Both the position numbers and the translations under genes were made by a program. This document shows, piece after piece, positions 51,501 through 64,000 of a stretch of DNA of 64,000 nt (position 1 is its first letter; each line of letters begins with the position of its first letter). The DNA comes from Gorsachius magnificus (Eukaryota; Chordata; Aves; Pelecaniformes; Ardeidae): contig CM067089.1 in the NCBI GenBank assembly GCA_034008185.1, forward strand, positions 20,596,213-20,660,212, in the 5' to 3' direction. The notes beneath the pieces are model-generated. The model made no database searches. It saw only the letters and a program-made list of their open reading frames with translations, and was not told the origin of the DNA.

Positions 51501-54500
51501 ACTTCAGTCTTACAGCTAGTTCCTGGCAAAAGGCCTTGAAAAAGTTTTTGGTACTTCTGATTATTTTTTTTCAGTCCAGAGTAATTTTTGAAAGTGATAG
51601 CCATGGAGCATGGCAGGCAAACATCTTTGGTGCCTATAACAGTGTAAGGTACCAGTGATGCTGGCAGCCACTGCAGTGTCTGAATAATATGGACCATGTG
51701 CTTGGCATGGCACAGGCATTAGTATTTATTATAAACACATGGGTGACCGGAGGGCCCCAACTAGCTTGAGTTGTTACGCTGCAGTGGATCTGTTTGTGCT
51801 GCATGTGTGGCACTGAAGAGCTGCAGTCTTGACCAGGACTCCATGGTACCTGGTGCTGTACGAGGTCAGGGTACAGCCCCAGCTCCAATCTGAATGTTAT
51901 CGTGGTCAGTATTTTTTGTTTGCTCCTCAGCCAACTATGGCTGGGAAGGCTATTAAAAATTAAGTCTTAAAGCCATACCCATAGGGAGGATTACAAGAGG
52001 CTTTTGCTGATCGCAGGGGGGTTACAAGGTATTTGTTCAGTCTTTCTTCTGTGACCCAATTTGACTCACTAAAATAACAGGAAGAAAAAAATCTGAGATA
52101 CTCACTGGAATGCCAGGAAGTTAACTATTCTTATAAAAAGGTCTCACCTTGTCAGTGAAGTGTAGGAATGTAAGGCTGGGTGTATCAACAGAAGGAAAGA
52201 GCAGTGGGGGTGTAGGGAGAAGGGAGTAAGACTTCTCTCTTCTGGCAGCAGTGAGTTGTAGTTCAGCGTGGTTGCCCATGGAACTGCAGAGCTTTGCCAG
52301 CAGCAGAGATGCCTTCAGCAGTGCTTGTCAAGTAGGCAGTTCTAACCAACCAGATGGAGAAGATGTACAGCTTTCAAGAGATTCTGCCAAGGTTCAGTGA
52401 GGTTTGCTAGATAGTTTTGTGGTCCATTGTGTGTGACAAGTGGACATATTTTAAATTGACACCAAATGGCTGTGACCTAAATGCTGATCTGTCCTCTGCA
52501 TAGTCTGCAGTGGATCCAGTTGGGAACTATCTGAGGATGGTGCAGATAAAGGGACCTGAAAATTGAGATACAATCTTTTGCTGGGTGCAGGTTTCTGTAC
52601 TTGGGCTGCCTATCAATATGGTATATAGCTCTGATTTTGCAATAAAAAAGGACACAGCAGGTTGAATTTGGGGCTCAGAGCCACTGTTTACAGAGTTTAC
52701 TTATGATCAGCAAGAAGTAGTAGTAAGAATACCCTTGACTCCCCCTCCCCACCCCCCAAAAAAAGAATAGAAACTACTTAATCTCTCTTGGTAATGAAGC
52801 TGGCCTGAACCTGCTGTGTATTGGTGTAGATTAGCATAGATCTAAAATGGACTGGCCCTCCAGCTTCTGTGTGTCCCTTTCAGTACTTAACAAGTAAATG
52901 AAGCATGTGAGTATTACTTGAGTGACTAGTGTTCAATTCATTGTAGTGCTCTAACCTTGCCTCAGGAGTACAGAGTATTACCTCATTGTTCCTTGCCTTT
53001 TGTGTTTTTATTCATTGACTTGGAGAAAGCTATGCTAAATGGTGTGCTAAAAATATGACCTGCAGCAAGCTATGCAAATCTACTTCATTCTCCTGTTTCT
53101 AGGAGGGAAAGGAGGCCACTGCTAGTGAAGAAAAAGTTGGGAGTGTGGTGAAGGCAAGTTTGAATGGTTGTGCTCTAATGTGCGCTCTGTCATAGAGAAG
53201 CAAAGTCATACTGCTGCATGAGTTTGGGTTTTTTGCTCTGGCAAAGTGACTGATACTTAAAGGAAGGCATAAGCATTGCACCCCTCAGTGGGATATTGTC
53301 TACTGAGAAATAGCAAGCAAGTAGTTAGGGTGCTAAATGAATGATGTCTTTATTCCTTGTCCTATCACAGACTTTTTTTTGCAGTAGTTTCTTTTGCCTG
53401 TTCTCTATGCATTTTTATTCACACTGTACAGATGCAGCCATGCTGCTACTTTGGATACACTTGGGAGCAGTAAAACTAGAGAGAGGAATGGCTGGGTTCA
53501 ACAGCTAAGACTTAAACTCTTCAATGAAGAAAGTAATTATAATTATTAGTCCCTACTCCTACAATATCTAAAAGCGTCAGTATCTGCTGTCAGTTCTACC
53601 AAGTGCATGCCTCTGTCCTTAGCCTAAGCTGCTGGGTCAGTAGGCAGATCATGTCCATTGTCTTAATTTGGAGTAGTTGGTGTTGTCTACATAAGCATCT
53701 ATTTTGGTTTGGAACAATGGCATGCTTTTGAAGCAGATCTCCTGATCTTTTCTACCTACTGTGCTTTGGTTGGTATTTTAACATAGTCTTGGATTACTTC
53801 TGAATGCAGATGTGCTCCATGTGCAGTATGTGTCCATGGTCAGTCCAAATAAAGTCCCTGAAGTAAGTGTTGTGTAGATGGTGGGTCTGTGGTACCAGCT
53901 GTTCCGCCCTACACCTGGTGTACTGTACTACTCTGTAATATAGACCTAGCCAAATTCCCCAGTTCTGCACAGACGATGCAGGCTACCTCATCTGAATGTT
54001 GTCAGTTCTCAGTGGTTTCCCGTAATTCATTGTGGTTTTAGAATAAAATATTTCACTGTATTAGGTGGTAAATCAGTAGGTCAGCCTGTTGTAGCAGAAA
54101 GAATCAAGCCATCACCCTTCCATCTTGGCCCTTATCAAAGATCTAATGCTAGGGGTAAGACTGGTACTCTTGTGAACAGCTGGTGGCAGGTTACCTGTAG
54201 AATTTAAGGTTTATTTATTGACAGGTGCCCAAACTGTCACACGTTCCCACAACCTGGGGTAGTAATTAAAATCCTTTTGAAAACACAAGGTTAAACTCTT
54301 TAAATTACTATTGAGTAATTTAATTGCTATTGAGTTGAGACCTGCTGCTTCTTGTTGATAGTGACAGCAAAATAAATCTGGGACTTTTTTGTACAATAGG
54401 TCAAAGGTCTCAAAAGGACTCTCAGAGGTCAATGAGGTCTCAAAAGATGGAGTGAACTGTCAGTCAACAAACCAATGCTCCTTTTACCTATATGATGGCA

Positions 54501-57500
54501 GCAATGGATTGCCAAAATCCTTACCTGTTCTGGAGTCCAAGATGCTATGAATTTGTAACAATGGTTTGAAGATGAATGTAAATTGTTCTTCCGGAGTAGA
54601 GGGCTAAATTATCCCACTGTTGGGGTTTTTTTTCGGGGGGTGGAGGTGGGGGGTGTTGCATTAATTATCAAATACACGTGAGTTTTCCTTGACTTGTGGA
54701 AAGACCCTGCATTAATGTGTATCTGTATGTGCTACTGTATGTGTATTCTTTGATGCAATAAAGACAAATAATCTGTTAGCATATTTCATGGAAGCCTTGA
54801 ACCTTTGTGTCATTCTAAAAGATGACTAAGATTGAAGCAGATTCTTGTCTTCTTTCAGCCTGATCCCCCACTGCCTTGTTTAGGTGTGCTACCTGTGTAC
54901 TTTTGCAAAGTAACTCCGATCACTAAAGTGGCTTTTATGGTCACATTGCACAGGTCACTGGAGTATAAAATTATTTTTCTGATTTAGAACATGCCGTATA
55001 CAGAGCTGACTATACCATTTGTAAGATGGTGAAAGGTTATGGCTGTTGTCTTGAACACTACAAAGATGACCAAGATAAATTTCTTCATGCCAGTGAGGAA
55101 GCAACTGCCCTCAAACTAAGTGTGTCTTTGCCTCTTGGTTCTGACCACGTTCTGTCAATGCTGTACTGTAGGTGGAAAATGGGCATAGTTTTTCTACACG
55201 TTCTATGAAAGAAATGCTGCATGCTTATTGAAGGTGGATGCAAAGATCTCGGCCAGCTCTGATGACTCTAGGAAGGCTATAGGCAATTTTAAATGTGTGT
55301 TGCTGTGCCTGAGATTACGGCAGGGCTACACAGCTTTCAGTACCAGGTGCAGTATGTGTAGTACAACAACGTTGTGCAGATGTTTCCTGCTAGCTAGCAG
55401 GAAATCTTGCCTCCTGTTCTGCCAGGTACTGTCAGTGTGCCCACTCTTAAAATGTGCTGGTATGGAGAATTTACGCAGTCTAGTTTTATTCTTCAGAACT
55501 CCTTGGTGCACATGCAGTTCCCCTCTCTTTTTGCCTTTTGCCAGTGAAAGAGCACTGACTGATCTGGCAGTGCAAAAAAAGATAAGATGCAACAGGCTTT
55601 ATAAAAGAGCAAACATCTTGAAAACAGAATCCTCAGCTTTTGGTCTTAGGAGTTCTGACAGGGGATGAACCTGTGTTCTGGAGACAGGGTGCTCCTTCAC
55701 AAACAAGTCTAGTTTCCCAATCTATCTGGGCTCCTTTTTGGGGACTTTGGTGCATCTCTTGCTACAGCATATAACTTATTTCTTGTCAGAGTCCTTCAGG
55801 CTAGCTCAAATTCTTTGGCCATAGCTGTGCTCTGTAGCCGAAACGTGCTTTTTGGTTATTCCCTTGCTATTCAGATCCTCCTTCATTCATCTCTCTGCCC
55901 TTTCTGCTCAAAAGGCTGTCAGTGTTGTTGGTGTGGGGTTTGTTTGTTTGTTTGGGTTTTGTTTTTAACCAGAATATGTTGTACCTATAGGTAAGTATCT
56001 ATGACCAAAGTTTCTGCCTTTCAGGTAAGGACCTGAAGGTATTTTACCCCGTATGTATAGTCAGTCTCTAACAGCTGTCACCCCTAGTCTGAGAGTGAAA
56101 TGTTGCTAGCTTATGTTGGATTTCAGATTTATGAAGCGGCCTTTGGGAATGCAGTTGTTCTTGCAGGAATTTAATAATATCAGGTAAATATTTGTACAAA
56201 CAGTTCCTTCCCTCAGACTGTCAGAATCTTTTCTTGCCAAACCTACCTGCTTTGGTTCATGCAGTCTGGTATCCCAACCATTACAGAAAATACAGGTTAC
56301 TAGACAAGCATATGTAAAGCTAATTGTCTCCCTGCTTTTTCTTCGGTTGGAGAGTAAGGTTACAGAACTGCTTCCTGTGTAATGCATGTATGGTTTCTCT
56401 TGGAAAAAATCATGGATTTTCAGACCTGTTTATTTTTCCTTACACTTTCTTCATCAGTTTCTGGTGGGTGGCAATGAAAAATTATTTTCCAGAGGAAACT
56501 ATCCTTTTCATATTTTTATCTTGCTGAAAGAAAAACAAATCAAAGAAAGGAAGTAGAACATGGCACATTATCTTGGTCCACAAAATGTTCTGAATAGGCA
56601 GGTGTAGCTTTATTGAATAGAATAACCTGCTTTTGTGGTAGTGTTACCAAATGTGGTAAGTGTCCTCCAGGTCACAAAATGTGAGCAAGCACGTGGCTGT
56701 GTAGCACCATTTTGTTTCTGTACAGATTGCTACTCTATTTGGCTTGAGGGAACTAAAAGCCATTGCCAGTTTCTTATAACTGATATCCTTCTAGTTGCCT
56801 AAACACATCTCATCACCAATCACTTCAAACATTTTGTCTTTAATTTCTTTGCTTATTGTGTTTCAAGATGGTAAATTCTCAGATAGTGTTGAGGAAGTAT
56901 CTTGGTTTCATTTGTGCTCACTGGCTGTGGTATCTTAGCAATCAAATCCAAACACAAATACAGATGTGTAATGGATACAGAAAACAAATCTAAACCAAAT
57001 ACTTTATTTTCTTAATTTGGTGAAAGGAATTGCAATATCTCTTTCTAAGGCATATGACTTTTGTTTTCAGGGCACCCATTTTTGAGGCAAGGTTTGAATT
57101 AAATAAAACTGAGAATATTGTTTATAGTATTGTGAAACCACTTCCCTTTGTGGCTAGTACTTTAAGCAAAGACTATATCAGAAATAATATGTAATGTCAC
57201 TATGTCATTAGACACTACTGCAAAGTGCCTTCACTGTAGGACAGTTTGTTAGCCAGAATCAATTATAATGACGATATTGATTTAAGCTAACTGCCTATGA
57301 AATTTCAAAAGATTACAACTTTAATTGGTATTGAATTGCTTTGACTTGATTGATTTCCATGTCCCTGGTTTAAGTAGGTTCTTATTGATTGCTGAAATCT
57401 GTAGTGGTGTTCAGGGCTGTGAGCAGGAGGAAAGCAGAAGAGATTGTGTAATGTTGCCAGGCAGGACTGAGCTCAGGAAGGGGGTACAGTATGGGTGGGG

Positions 57501-60500
57501 AAGGGAAGAAGTTGTCTCATTATGTACATGCTTAGGGTAGAAAACGATGTGATGAGAGAACAGGAATGTGTATATTTTGGGGAGGTGTGAGTTGCAGAAG
57601 TGGGGAGATTGTCTTTAGGAAGGGGGTGGCTCCATCTGATTTGGTCCATCCACTCCTTAGAATAATCTTTTAATTTAGTATTAAAGACATGGCAATGAAG
57701 TGTGGGGTTTTGCATGCGGAGTTTTAGTGTAGCCCAGGTATTTATACAACTGGCATTGATTATCACCCTACTGCCTTTGCTCATATTCCTTCTCCCACCT
57801 TAATTGAGATGTGAGAACTTCTATGCGCCAGTGTCGCTTCCAGCCACAGGAGTATTTTTGAGGTCTGCAATTCTGATTCTTGCCTTCTAATGATTTGTCA
57901 TCCCAAAAACCAGGATTGGTTCATTGTTAGTGCCACCTATGGGGCAGCAAGGATATGGGTCTGCCTGGTCTATTGCAATCTTGCTGTGCTGTAATTGCCC
58001 TGTTTCCCTGCTTCTGAGTGGGCACGTCCTGTAGTTGGCATTTCAGTACTGCTGCACTGTGCAAGTGAATCCTAAACCTTTTTTCCAAGGGGAGCCTGAA
58101 TCCTTTCTACAGTGATTTCTGTTTAGGACTTATGCGTATGGCTGAATCAATAATCAATTAATGAAAATGTGAAAGGCAAAACGAAACTATGTGGTGTTAT
58201 TGAAAAGGCATTACTGGATCAGAACTCTAGAGTACGTGAAGTGTTTGCTGAGTTGTTGTGAATCTGATTTATTGATTTGTTTTCTTCCTTATGCTCTGCT
58301 GATTTCATAATCCTGTTAAATAGATGAGCATTAAGAATATATATCTACCATTAAGAACTAGGGGCTTGATGGACTGGATCAGATTATCAGAGCAATTATT
58401 TTGATCCTGGGGATACCTGCTGCTTTAAAGGCAGGCTGTGCTCATCCATGAAAGTTTTCTTCTGACCTCTATGCAATTATTGTATTCTGTGAAGCATGAA
58501 ATATAAACGTCAATGCTGTTAATAGCCATAAATAATTCCTTCTCCTAAAAATTTCTATCTGAGCCATGTTGTTGACTTACAGATGAGGTTGCTAAGTATT
58601 TCCCTAATGAAATTAACTATTACAGTCACGACTAGAAACTCTAAGGAAATGGAAAGCTAAGACAGCATGAAGAATTAACAACCATAGCAATAGACTGAGA
58701 CATGGTGCTGCTTAAATTAAAAATGTGAAGATATACATTCTCGGTGACAGATCACGAAAACTTTAACTCTTCACTGTAATAAATTATTACTAGGTAGGGC
58801 TGCACAAATAACACCAAAGGGGGTGTGAGGGGAAATATGGAATAACTAGCTTTGGAATAACCTGAAGTATGTTGTTTGACTATTATTTTAGTTTTGTGAG
58901 GTCTGTGTCAATATAGATGCTAAAGTAAAGGTAGATGGTTTCCAGTTAAATAAATCTAATTTCTTTTTAGGGGGAGGAGTGAACTAGGGGAGGGTTTGTA
59001 TAACTATATGCAAGTCAGGAAAACTGAAAACTGCTGGGAATTACACACTTAATCTGGAGAGTCCCAAGGTGCTCAGTGAAGCATGGATTTTGGTATTCTT
59101 AGACTAATTGGTTAGGTTAACCGCCAAGATGTTGTGCAAGAAATATTATAGTTCATTTGGAAAAACAAGTTCTTGGGATATTTGTTCTTGTAGTAACATA
59201 TGTTTTAATATGAATGTGGAAAGGAATCTGGGACAGCCTAAACCAGGTTACAGTTTGGTCCTTGTTGTAAAATGTGGCCTGGGATGAGGCAGAAGCAGTT
59301 CCTTCAGCTAAATCCTTATGGGCCTCTGCAATATACATTTAAATGTGGAAAGTCTGTTTTCTTACTACATGCATATGAAATAGAAACCTCCGTTTATTTG
59401 CAGCGATGCGGTGAGGGTGGAGGGAGGCAAGAGGAGAAGTTGTCCTGGTATTTTTTGTAATAATCTGCTAGAGGGCACTGTGTTGTCAGAAAGGGATATA
59501 TTAAGGCATAAGGATCTTGGCTTCATGGTGAGCAGCAGTTCTTTCTGTATTTTGCTGGAATGAAAATGCCTGTCTGTTAGAGCCCAGACCACAGTGAGTA
59601 AGCTTAGAGATATGCCTGGGTACATCAAAGCCTGAATTTAAGTGAATTCTCTAAGTTTTTTTTTAAATTGTTTTGGCTATGTAAAAAATAATAAAAAAAA
59701 AAAAAAATCAGGATTGAGGAGCACTGGCTTACTTAAGCAAATCTGAAGTTTGCTGGTGAACTTCACTGGTGGAGGACTAATGCTGTGTATGAGCTTGGGA
59801 TAAATTTAGCAAGGTGTATTAGCCAAAAATAAGGGAAGTGGAATTCTCAAAAAGCTGTGATACTGCATCAGCATTTCTTATAACATTTTAATTTTTAATT
59901 AAATTTTAAAATGAAACTAAAACCAAAATAATAATTTCTTACAGCAGGAAATAGTTATAGGTTTCAACCTATAACTTTCTCTTGGTTGAGGCACAAGGCA
60001 AAATTGGCTATTCACAGTTCAGTTGAGAGTAGCAGAACTTACCTTAGAAGTTCAGAGAAATGGAAAAAAAAATCCCTTCTGCCTTTTAGAGCTATCACTG
60101 TGTCTGAAATTTAAGAGTAATAAAGTGATGACATCTTCTGCCTATAAAACTGGGAAGTTGTCAGAGGCAAGATTGAGTGCCTACTGGATGGTTACAGGAG
60201 AGGTGAACAGATTTTTAAGCTGAGTTAGGGGAGGAAAGTGTATGATACAATACAAGTGAAGATTACTGTCACTGAGACGTTTTGGTAATGGATGATGTGG
60301 TACCGGTCAGATCTGCCCTCTGCTGACAGACATGTTTAGTGTGTAAAAGTGCTGGGTTTATATTTCTTTAAGAAGCAGAACATGATGGCCTGTCTGCCAG
60401 GTCATGGGGAAGGTCAAAGTAGATTTTATCACAGGCACCAATGTGACTTCCCTCACTGGATTGCACTGAGGTCACCATGCATTGCGGTTTTCTGCTTCAA

Positions 60501-63500
60501 TGTCAGAAAACCCTGAAGGGTGAGGTGACTTTAATAATTCTGGATAACTACATTATCTATATGTGCCTATTCCCTTTTTAATTTTTTTGAAGTTCTGAAT
60601 CTTTTTTTTTTCCTGTGGCAGATGGTTTCACTGACTAATCACCCCAGTAGTGATAGTGTGTGGGGTGAGAGCATTTTCTTACACTTTCTCCTTCCTTCTT
60701 TTCTGTCCCCCCTCACCACACTTACACATCCTCACTGGGTAAATATCACTTTAGGAGAGAGCAATATCGTTATTCCCCTGTAGAGCTGGAAGGTAGTAAT
60801 GACTTGCCACAAAGAGAGGTAGTATGAGCAATGGAGCCTTGGTGGAGGTATTGTGTCACCTACGAAGTTGCTAGAGTGAGCAGTACCAAAAGGTTGATGC
60901 TTGTCTTGTTTTGACTATCATGGACTTGAATATACACCCTGAAAAACAAGTACCTACTTGAAGAGGGAGCATGCATGTAATGGTCTGTCCATGTCTGAAA
61001 AGAAAGTATGGAACAGTTATTTAGCCTCTCTGTGTGTTTTTATCCTTATTTCTTTGTTTAATTTATTCTGTAATTGCTTTTTCAGCCCGGTCAAAGAGTT
61101 TGGTGATGGGTGAACAGATTGGGCCTCCCTCCAGACCTTCTTCTCCAAACCCTCAAGAACGTGTGCTGAAGCGTGGCTGGCTCAAGAAACAAAGGAGCAT
61201 TATGAAGAACTGGCAGCAGCGGTGGTTTGTGCTGCGTGGGGACCAACTCTTCTATTATAAGGATGAGGAGGAAACTAAACCTCAGGTATGACTAGAGAAC
61301 TGTAAAGCATATTGGTTGTGGCTTCCATGTGGGTCACAGTCACTGCTTTTATTGACAGCTCATTTCAGTTGCCATCTATCCTAGCCAAAGCCATACACCC
61401 TTAAGGAGGCCTTGCAGGGAGACTTAGCTACTACCCAGGCAAGTAGTAGAGCTTGGGAGAAGGTTAGAAGGTGTTTATTTACCCACTAGGGCATGCTGAC
61501 CTCCAACTCTTAGTATGGTCATCTGTGAGACTGGAGTTTGAAAAGGAAGAGCTATAGAGTTCCAGATTCCTAAGGCAGGAGTGAATGACCTTGCTTAGTC
61601 AGCTGGGACTCATCTCCCAAATAATCTATTTTTAAGCAGAAGGGTGAGCCAGCTGCTTAGGGCTAGCTTGTGTGGGTAGAGTATGTAGGTTTTGTTACAT
61701 GCCAGCATGCAGGACTTGAGAATGGGCTGTAATATGTGGTTTAGAGTGTTTTATATACACCTGGGAGTTACTGCTTTTCTATACAAATTTTGAGGAGAAA
61801 GAATTTATGTCATATCATATATGGAATATCCTTTGGGTCAGTGGTCCCATCTGTGTCCCCTCCTAACTTCTTGTGCACCCCCAGCTTCCTCCCTGGTGGG
61901 ATGGGGTGAGAGGCAGAAATGGCCTTGACTCTGTGTAAGCACTGCTCAGCAGGAACTAAACCATTCCTGTGTTATCAAGAGTGTTTTCAGCACAAACCCA
62001 AAACATATCCTCATACTAGCTACTATAAACAAAATTAACTCTATCCCAGCCAAAACCAGCACAGTGAGGCTTTGTGCTGTCTGTGTCTAGAAGGATAATT
62101 GTGTGTCTGGCAGCAAAAACTACTTTAGCAGACTGGGGAACAGTGTGACAAAAATTGAACTGTCTGAAGTTGGCTTTTATCAAAACTTTTAGACTTGATG
62201 GAGCATGAATGAAAGCGAACAACACTTTTCCTTGTAGAAACCACTGGTTAAGTCCCGCTGTGCAGTATGTATTGGACAGTGTCATAGAGCGGTCCCAAAG
62301 TAGACCGTTGAAAGAAAACAGACAGAAGAAAGGGGTGGGATGAGAATGTTTAGGAGCTGGGAAAGAGAGAAAGGGTCAGCTAGTGGTTAGATAATTTAAT
62401 AACAGCCACTAAATGATAACTGAATAAATTGAAACACAGTAGGCTACTTAAAATGGTAAGTTTTAGATCAGCTGTATTAGTTTGTCTATGGGACAACAAA
62501 TGTGTGCAAGAAAGCTTTCCAAAGCACATTTATTCTTGCAAAAGACTTAGGAGATTCTAATTAACTATGTGCTGAGTAGCTGTAGGGCAGTTTGCTGGTG
62601 ATAAAGGGTAATAGACAGTCACCATGCAACATTCCTGTGGGCACACAACATGTTTAATTTGCGACTTTTTGGTAGCAAATATTTTAAACGGTTTTTGCTG
62701 AAGTGAACGTTGCACAAGTATGTCTCTCTTAAGCCACATATTAATGGGATTTTTGACTAAATTCTTGCTGTTTCACATGCCTCTTGTGAGTGTGTTGCTG
62801 GTCTAGCACCAGTTTCTTAAATATTGTTTTCTGAAACGAGTTATAATGAGAGGACAGTGCTCCCGCGCCTAGGGTAAATGCAGAGCTAAGGATGTTGCAG
62901 TTGTCAGTCTGGACTCAGCACTAAATTCAGGATGATTTTCTGCTTCTCTAACCCTTCTATATCTACAGCACTTAGTGGGGGTATGTATTGTGTTACAGGA
63001 TGAGATAAAGCTTGCAGCTGAGATGAAGAATTTCTTATTCAAGTTCTTTGATATGCCTGTAAAGTATTCTTGCAGGATTTGAGCTAAGGGCTTTCCAAGT
63101 TGCTCTAGTATATTATGCAGCATATTTCATGTAGTCATTGTTTTGACTGTCAGACCTCTAACCAGAGTCATTGAACAGAGGGAACATAATTGAATAAGCC
63201 AGACAATGCCCCTGTGCTGCTGCCTCCTGATGAGTCAGTACAGGCATTAGAGAGTGACAGACGGCCTGTGTAATATTATCACCATCCACATGCTCATTAT
63301 AGCCTATTATTAAACTGCTTGATACAGCTGCGTGCTTAACTGTTACACATAAATTTCATTGTAGAGTGAGAATAGAAATGAATTTCCCCTGTGAGCCTGA
63401 CACGTGCATGGTAGATGCATGAGGATGTTGGCTGCATCTTATGTCTTGTGCTTACTTAATCAGGGATTTGATCCATCATTATGGATAGCCTGCTATGTAA

Positions 63501-64000
63501 AGGTTAGAGACTTGAACTCTATGATGTAACCTGTTGTTGCTCAGGACTCTGCAAGAAACAGCTGGATTTTGCATTTTTAAGACAAGCACCTTATTTCCCT
63601 ATGCAATGCATGGGGAGAGCTGGGCACTTCTGAACTGTATTGATGAACATTATGAGGAAGGAGCTGCCTCAGGTAGTCATGTTGGAAAGGGTTTCTTTAA
63701 CCCTGTCCCTTTTGGGGGACAGGATTGCTGTACATTTAACACTGGGGGAAGCCATTTTGTATAGGATGATACAGGGCCATCTCCTGACTATTCTTGTAAC
63801 AATTGCAAACTAGGATTAGCATATGACTTCAGCTAGGACTGTACGCATCCCACAGGTGAGATGTACTCTGGAACCTCTAGATAGCTATTGCTTGAGATTC
63901 TCTGGAATGAAGGGGCAATGGTACAGGCGTACACACATGGTTTAGGAAGACAGCTGTGACCCTAGGAGACCTTTGTTACAGGCCATGTAGGTATTTTCAT
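42553..64000 (+). CDS. ARHGAP22: ARHGAP22 gene, 5' part: two coding exons (78 residues; rest beyond window)
   Basis: Coding join 42553-42586 plus 61086-61285, 234 nt, in frame. The first 22 residues are [11 protein letters not shown] then [11 protein letters not shown], essentially the human ARHGAP22 long-isoform start as remembered. A PH-domain first half follows. The family (also ARHGAP24/FilGAP and ARHGAP25) has PH, RhoGAP and coiled-coil domains and stimulates GTP hydrolysis by Rac. ARHGAP22 acts in endothelial and cell-motility signalling. The RhoGAP domain and the rest of the PH domain lie to the right; I could not find exon 3 up to 64000. Head-to-head orientation with WDFY4 matches human 10q11. 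Confidence 0.93.
45739..45794. repeat. Direct repeat GAATAAACCTTCTCTCTT, period 37
   Basis: The 18-bp word occurs from 45739 and from 45776; the spacers between differ. Confidence 0.8.
50881..51135 (-). mobile_element. CR1 LINE 3' fragment, relatively young
   Basis: Strong match to reverse-complement CR1 3' end: GGAATGGTTTGGGTTGGAAG, AAAGATCATCTAGTTCCAAC, CCTTCCACTAGACGAGGTTG, CTTCTCTGGGCAACCTGTTC, AAGAATTTCTTCCTTATATC. The element's 3' end is at the left (AATCATTGAATCACGG), so it lies on the minus strand. It is 5'-truncated at about 51135 and carries no coding sequence. Confidence 0.95.
51358..51440. repeat. 41-bp tandem duplication, 2 copies
   Basis: The unit beginning GGAATGAATACTTTCCTGAT occurs at 51358 and 51399 with one visible substitution, so it is recent. 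It makes two short minus-strand ORFs look repetitive. Confidence 0.92.
54624..54660 (+). repeat. G-rich tract, possible G-quadruplex
   Basis: Runs of 4, 6, 2 and 6 Gs separated by short loops, one of them T8C. Only three runs reach three Gs, so a two-layer or bulged structure is all that can be proposed. Confidence 0.4.
60740..60815 (-). repeat. Possible MIR-like remnant
   Basis: GTTATTCCCCTGTAGAGCTG followed by TAATGACTTGCCAC recalls the reverse MIR consensus; weak. Confidence 0.3.
61086..61285 (+). CDS. ARHGAP22: ARHGAP22 coding exon 2 (residues 12-78; first half of PH domain)
   Basis: 200 nt; acceptor TTTTTCAG, donor CCTCAG|GTATGA (phase 0). Its first two bases complete Ala12. Residues 11-16 (RARSKS) form an R-x-R-x-x-S Akt-type site on Ser16. 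In mammals Ser16 of ARHGAP22 is reported as an insulin/Akt-dependent 14-3-3 site. A Pro/Ser-rich linker (23-36) leads to the PH domain: [10 protein letters not shown] (38-47), [20 protein letters not shown] (52-71), with the invariant PH pattern of Lys/Arg strands and W-x-x-R-W-F. The domain is cut after Gln78. Confidence 0.96.
61286..64000 (+). other. ARHGAP22: ARHGAP22 intron 2 (partial)
   Basis: No further exon recognised. Holds the LTR fragment at about 61795-62063. Confidence 0.8.
61795..62063 (+). mobile_element. LTR fragment, 3' portion, same avian ERVL-like family as 5153-5207
   Basis: Blocks TGGAATATCCTTTGGGTCAG, AACTTCTTGTGCACCCCCAG, CCTTGACTCTGTGTAAGCAC, TGTTATCAAGAGTGTTTTCA and CTATCCCAGCCAAAACCAGC follow a bird LTR consensus that I remember, ending at CA (62063). 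The 5' part of the LTR is missing or too diverged to see, and no matching target duplication was found at the left. No viral coding sequence is present. Confidence 0.75.

Larger units (their letters stand above)
42587..61085 (+). other. ARHGAP22: ARHGAP22 intron 1 (18.5 kb)
   Basis: No exon of another gene recognised. Contains a short direct repeat (45739-45794), a CR1 copy (50881-51135), a 41-bp tandem duplication (51358-51440), a G-rich tract (54624-54660), a possible MIR-like trace (60740-60815) and an A-rich run (59688-59707). Alternative first exons known for human ARHGAP22 could lie here but are not visible. Confidence 0.85.

Overview
The window is vertebrate nuclear DNA and almost certainly avian. 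The coding sequence is broken into short exons with GT-AG junctions and multi-kilobase introns. It carries two CR1 retroposon copies of the kind seen in birds, plus pieces of an LTR family that I recall as abundant in many birds (probably Neoaves; the species cannot be named). There is no bacterial or phage organisation, no CRISPR array, and no tRNA or rRNA gene that I can see.

Layout. (1) Positions 1-20135, minus strand: the 5' part of WDFY4, a very large BEACH/WD40/FYVE-family protein. Eleven coding exons chain together in frame and encode about the first 842 residues. The rest of the gene, including all named C-terminal domains, lies beyond the left edge. (2) Positions 20136 to about 42000: roughly 22 kb without a recognisable protein gene, between two head-to-head genes. 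It should hold the non-coding first exon(s) of WDFY4, which I could not place. It also holds an old CR1 copy, ancient MIR-like SINE remnants, a diverged direct repeat about 1 kb apart, and a short CCAAT/YY1-like cluster. (3) Positions about 42000-42850: a CpG-rich promoter and first coding exon of ARHGAP22 on the plus strand, preceded by an unusual TAAT-rich block. (4) Positions 42587-64000: ARHGAP22 intron 1 (18.5 kb, with one younger CR1), exon 2 (61086-61285, an Akt-type site and the first half of the PH domain) and the start of intron 2 (with an LTR fragment).

The pair ARHGAP22-WDFY4 is also adjacent in the human genome (10q11), so the synteny supports both calls. The two proteins are not known to work together: WDFY4 acts in antigen cross-presentation by dendritic cells in mammals, and ARHGAP22 is a Rac-directed GTPase-activating protein.

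I found no convincing undescribed system. The best second-look items are a 55-bp LTR remnant with intact ends and a 5-bp target duplication inside a WDFY4 intron, an uORF chain that overlaps the ARHGAP22 start codon, the TAAT-rich block upstream of it, and an unrecognised coding-like stretch at 18.2-18.7 kb.
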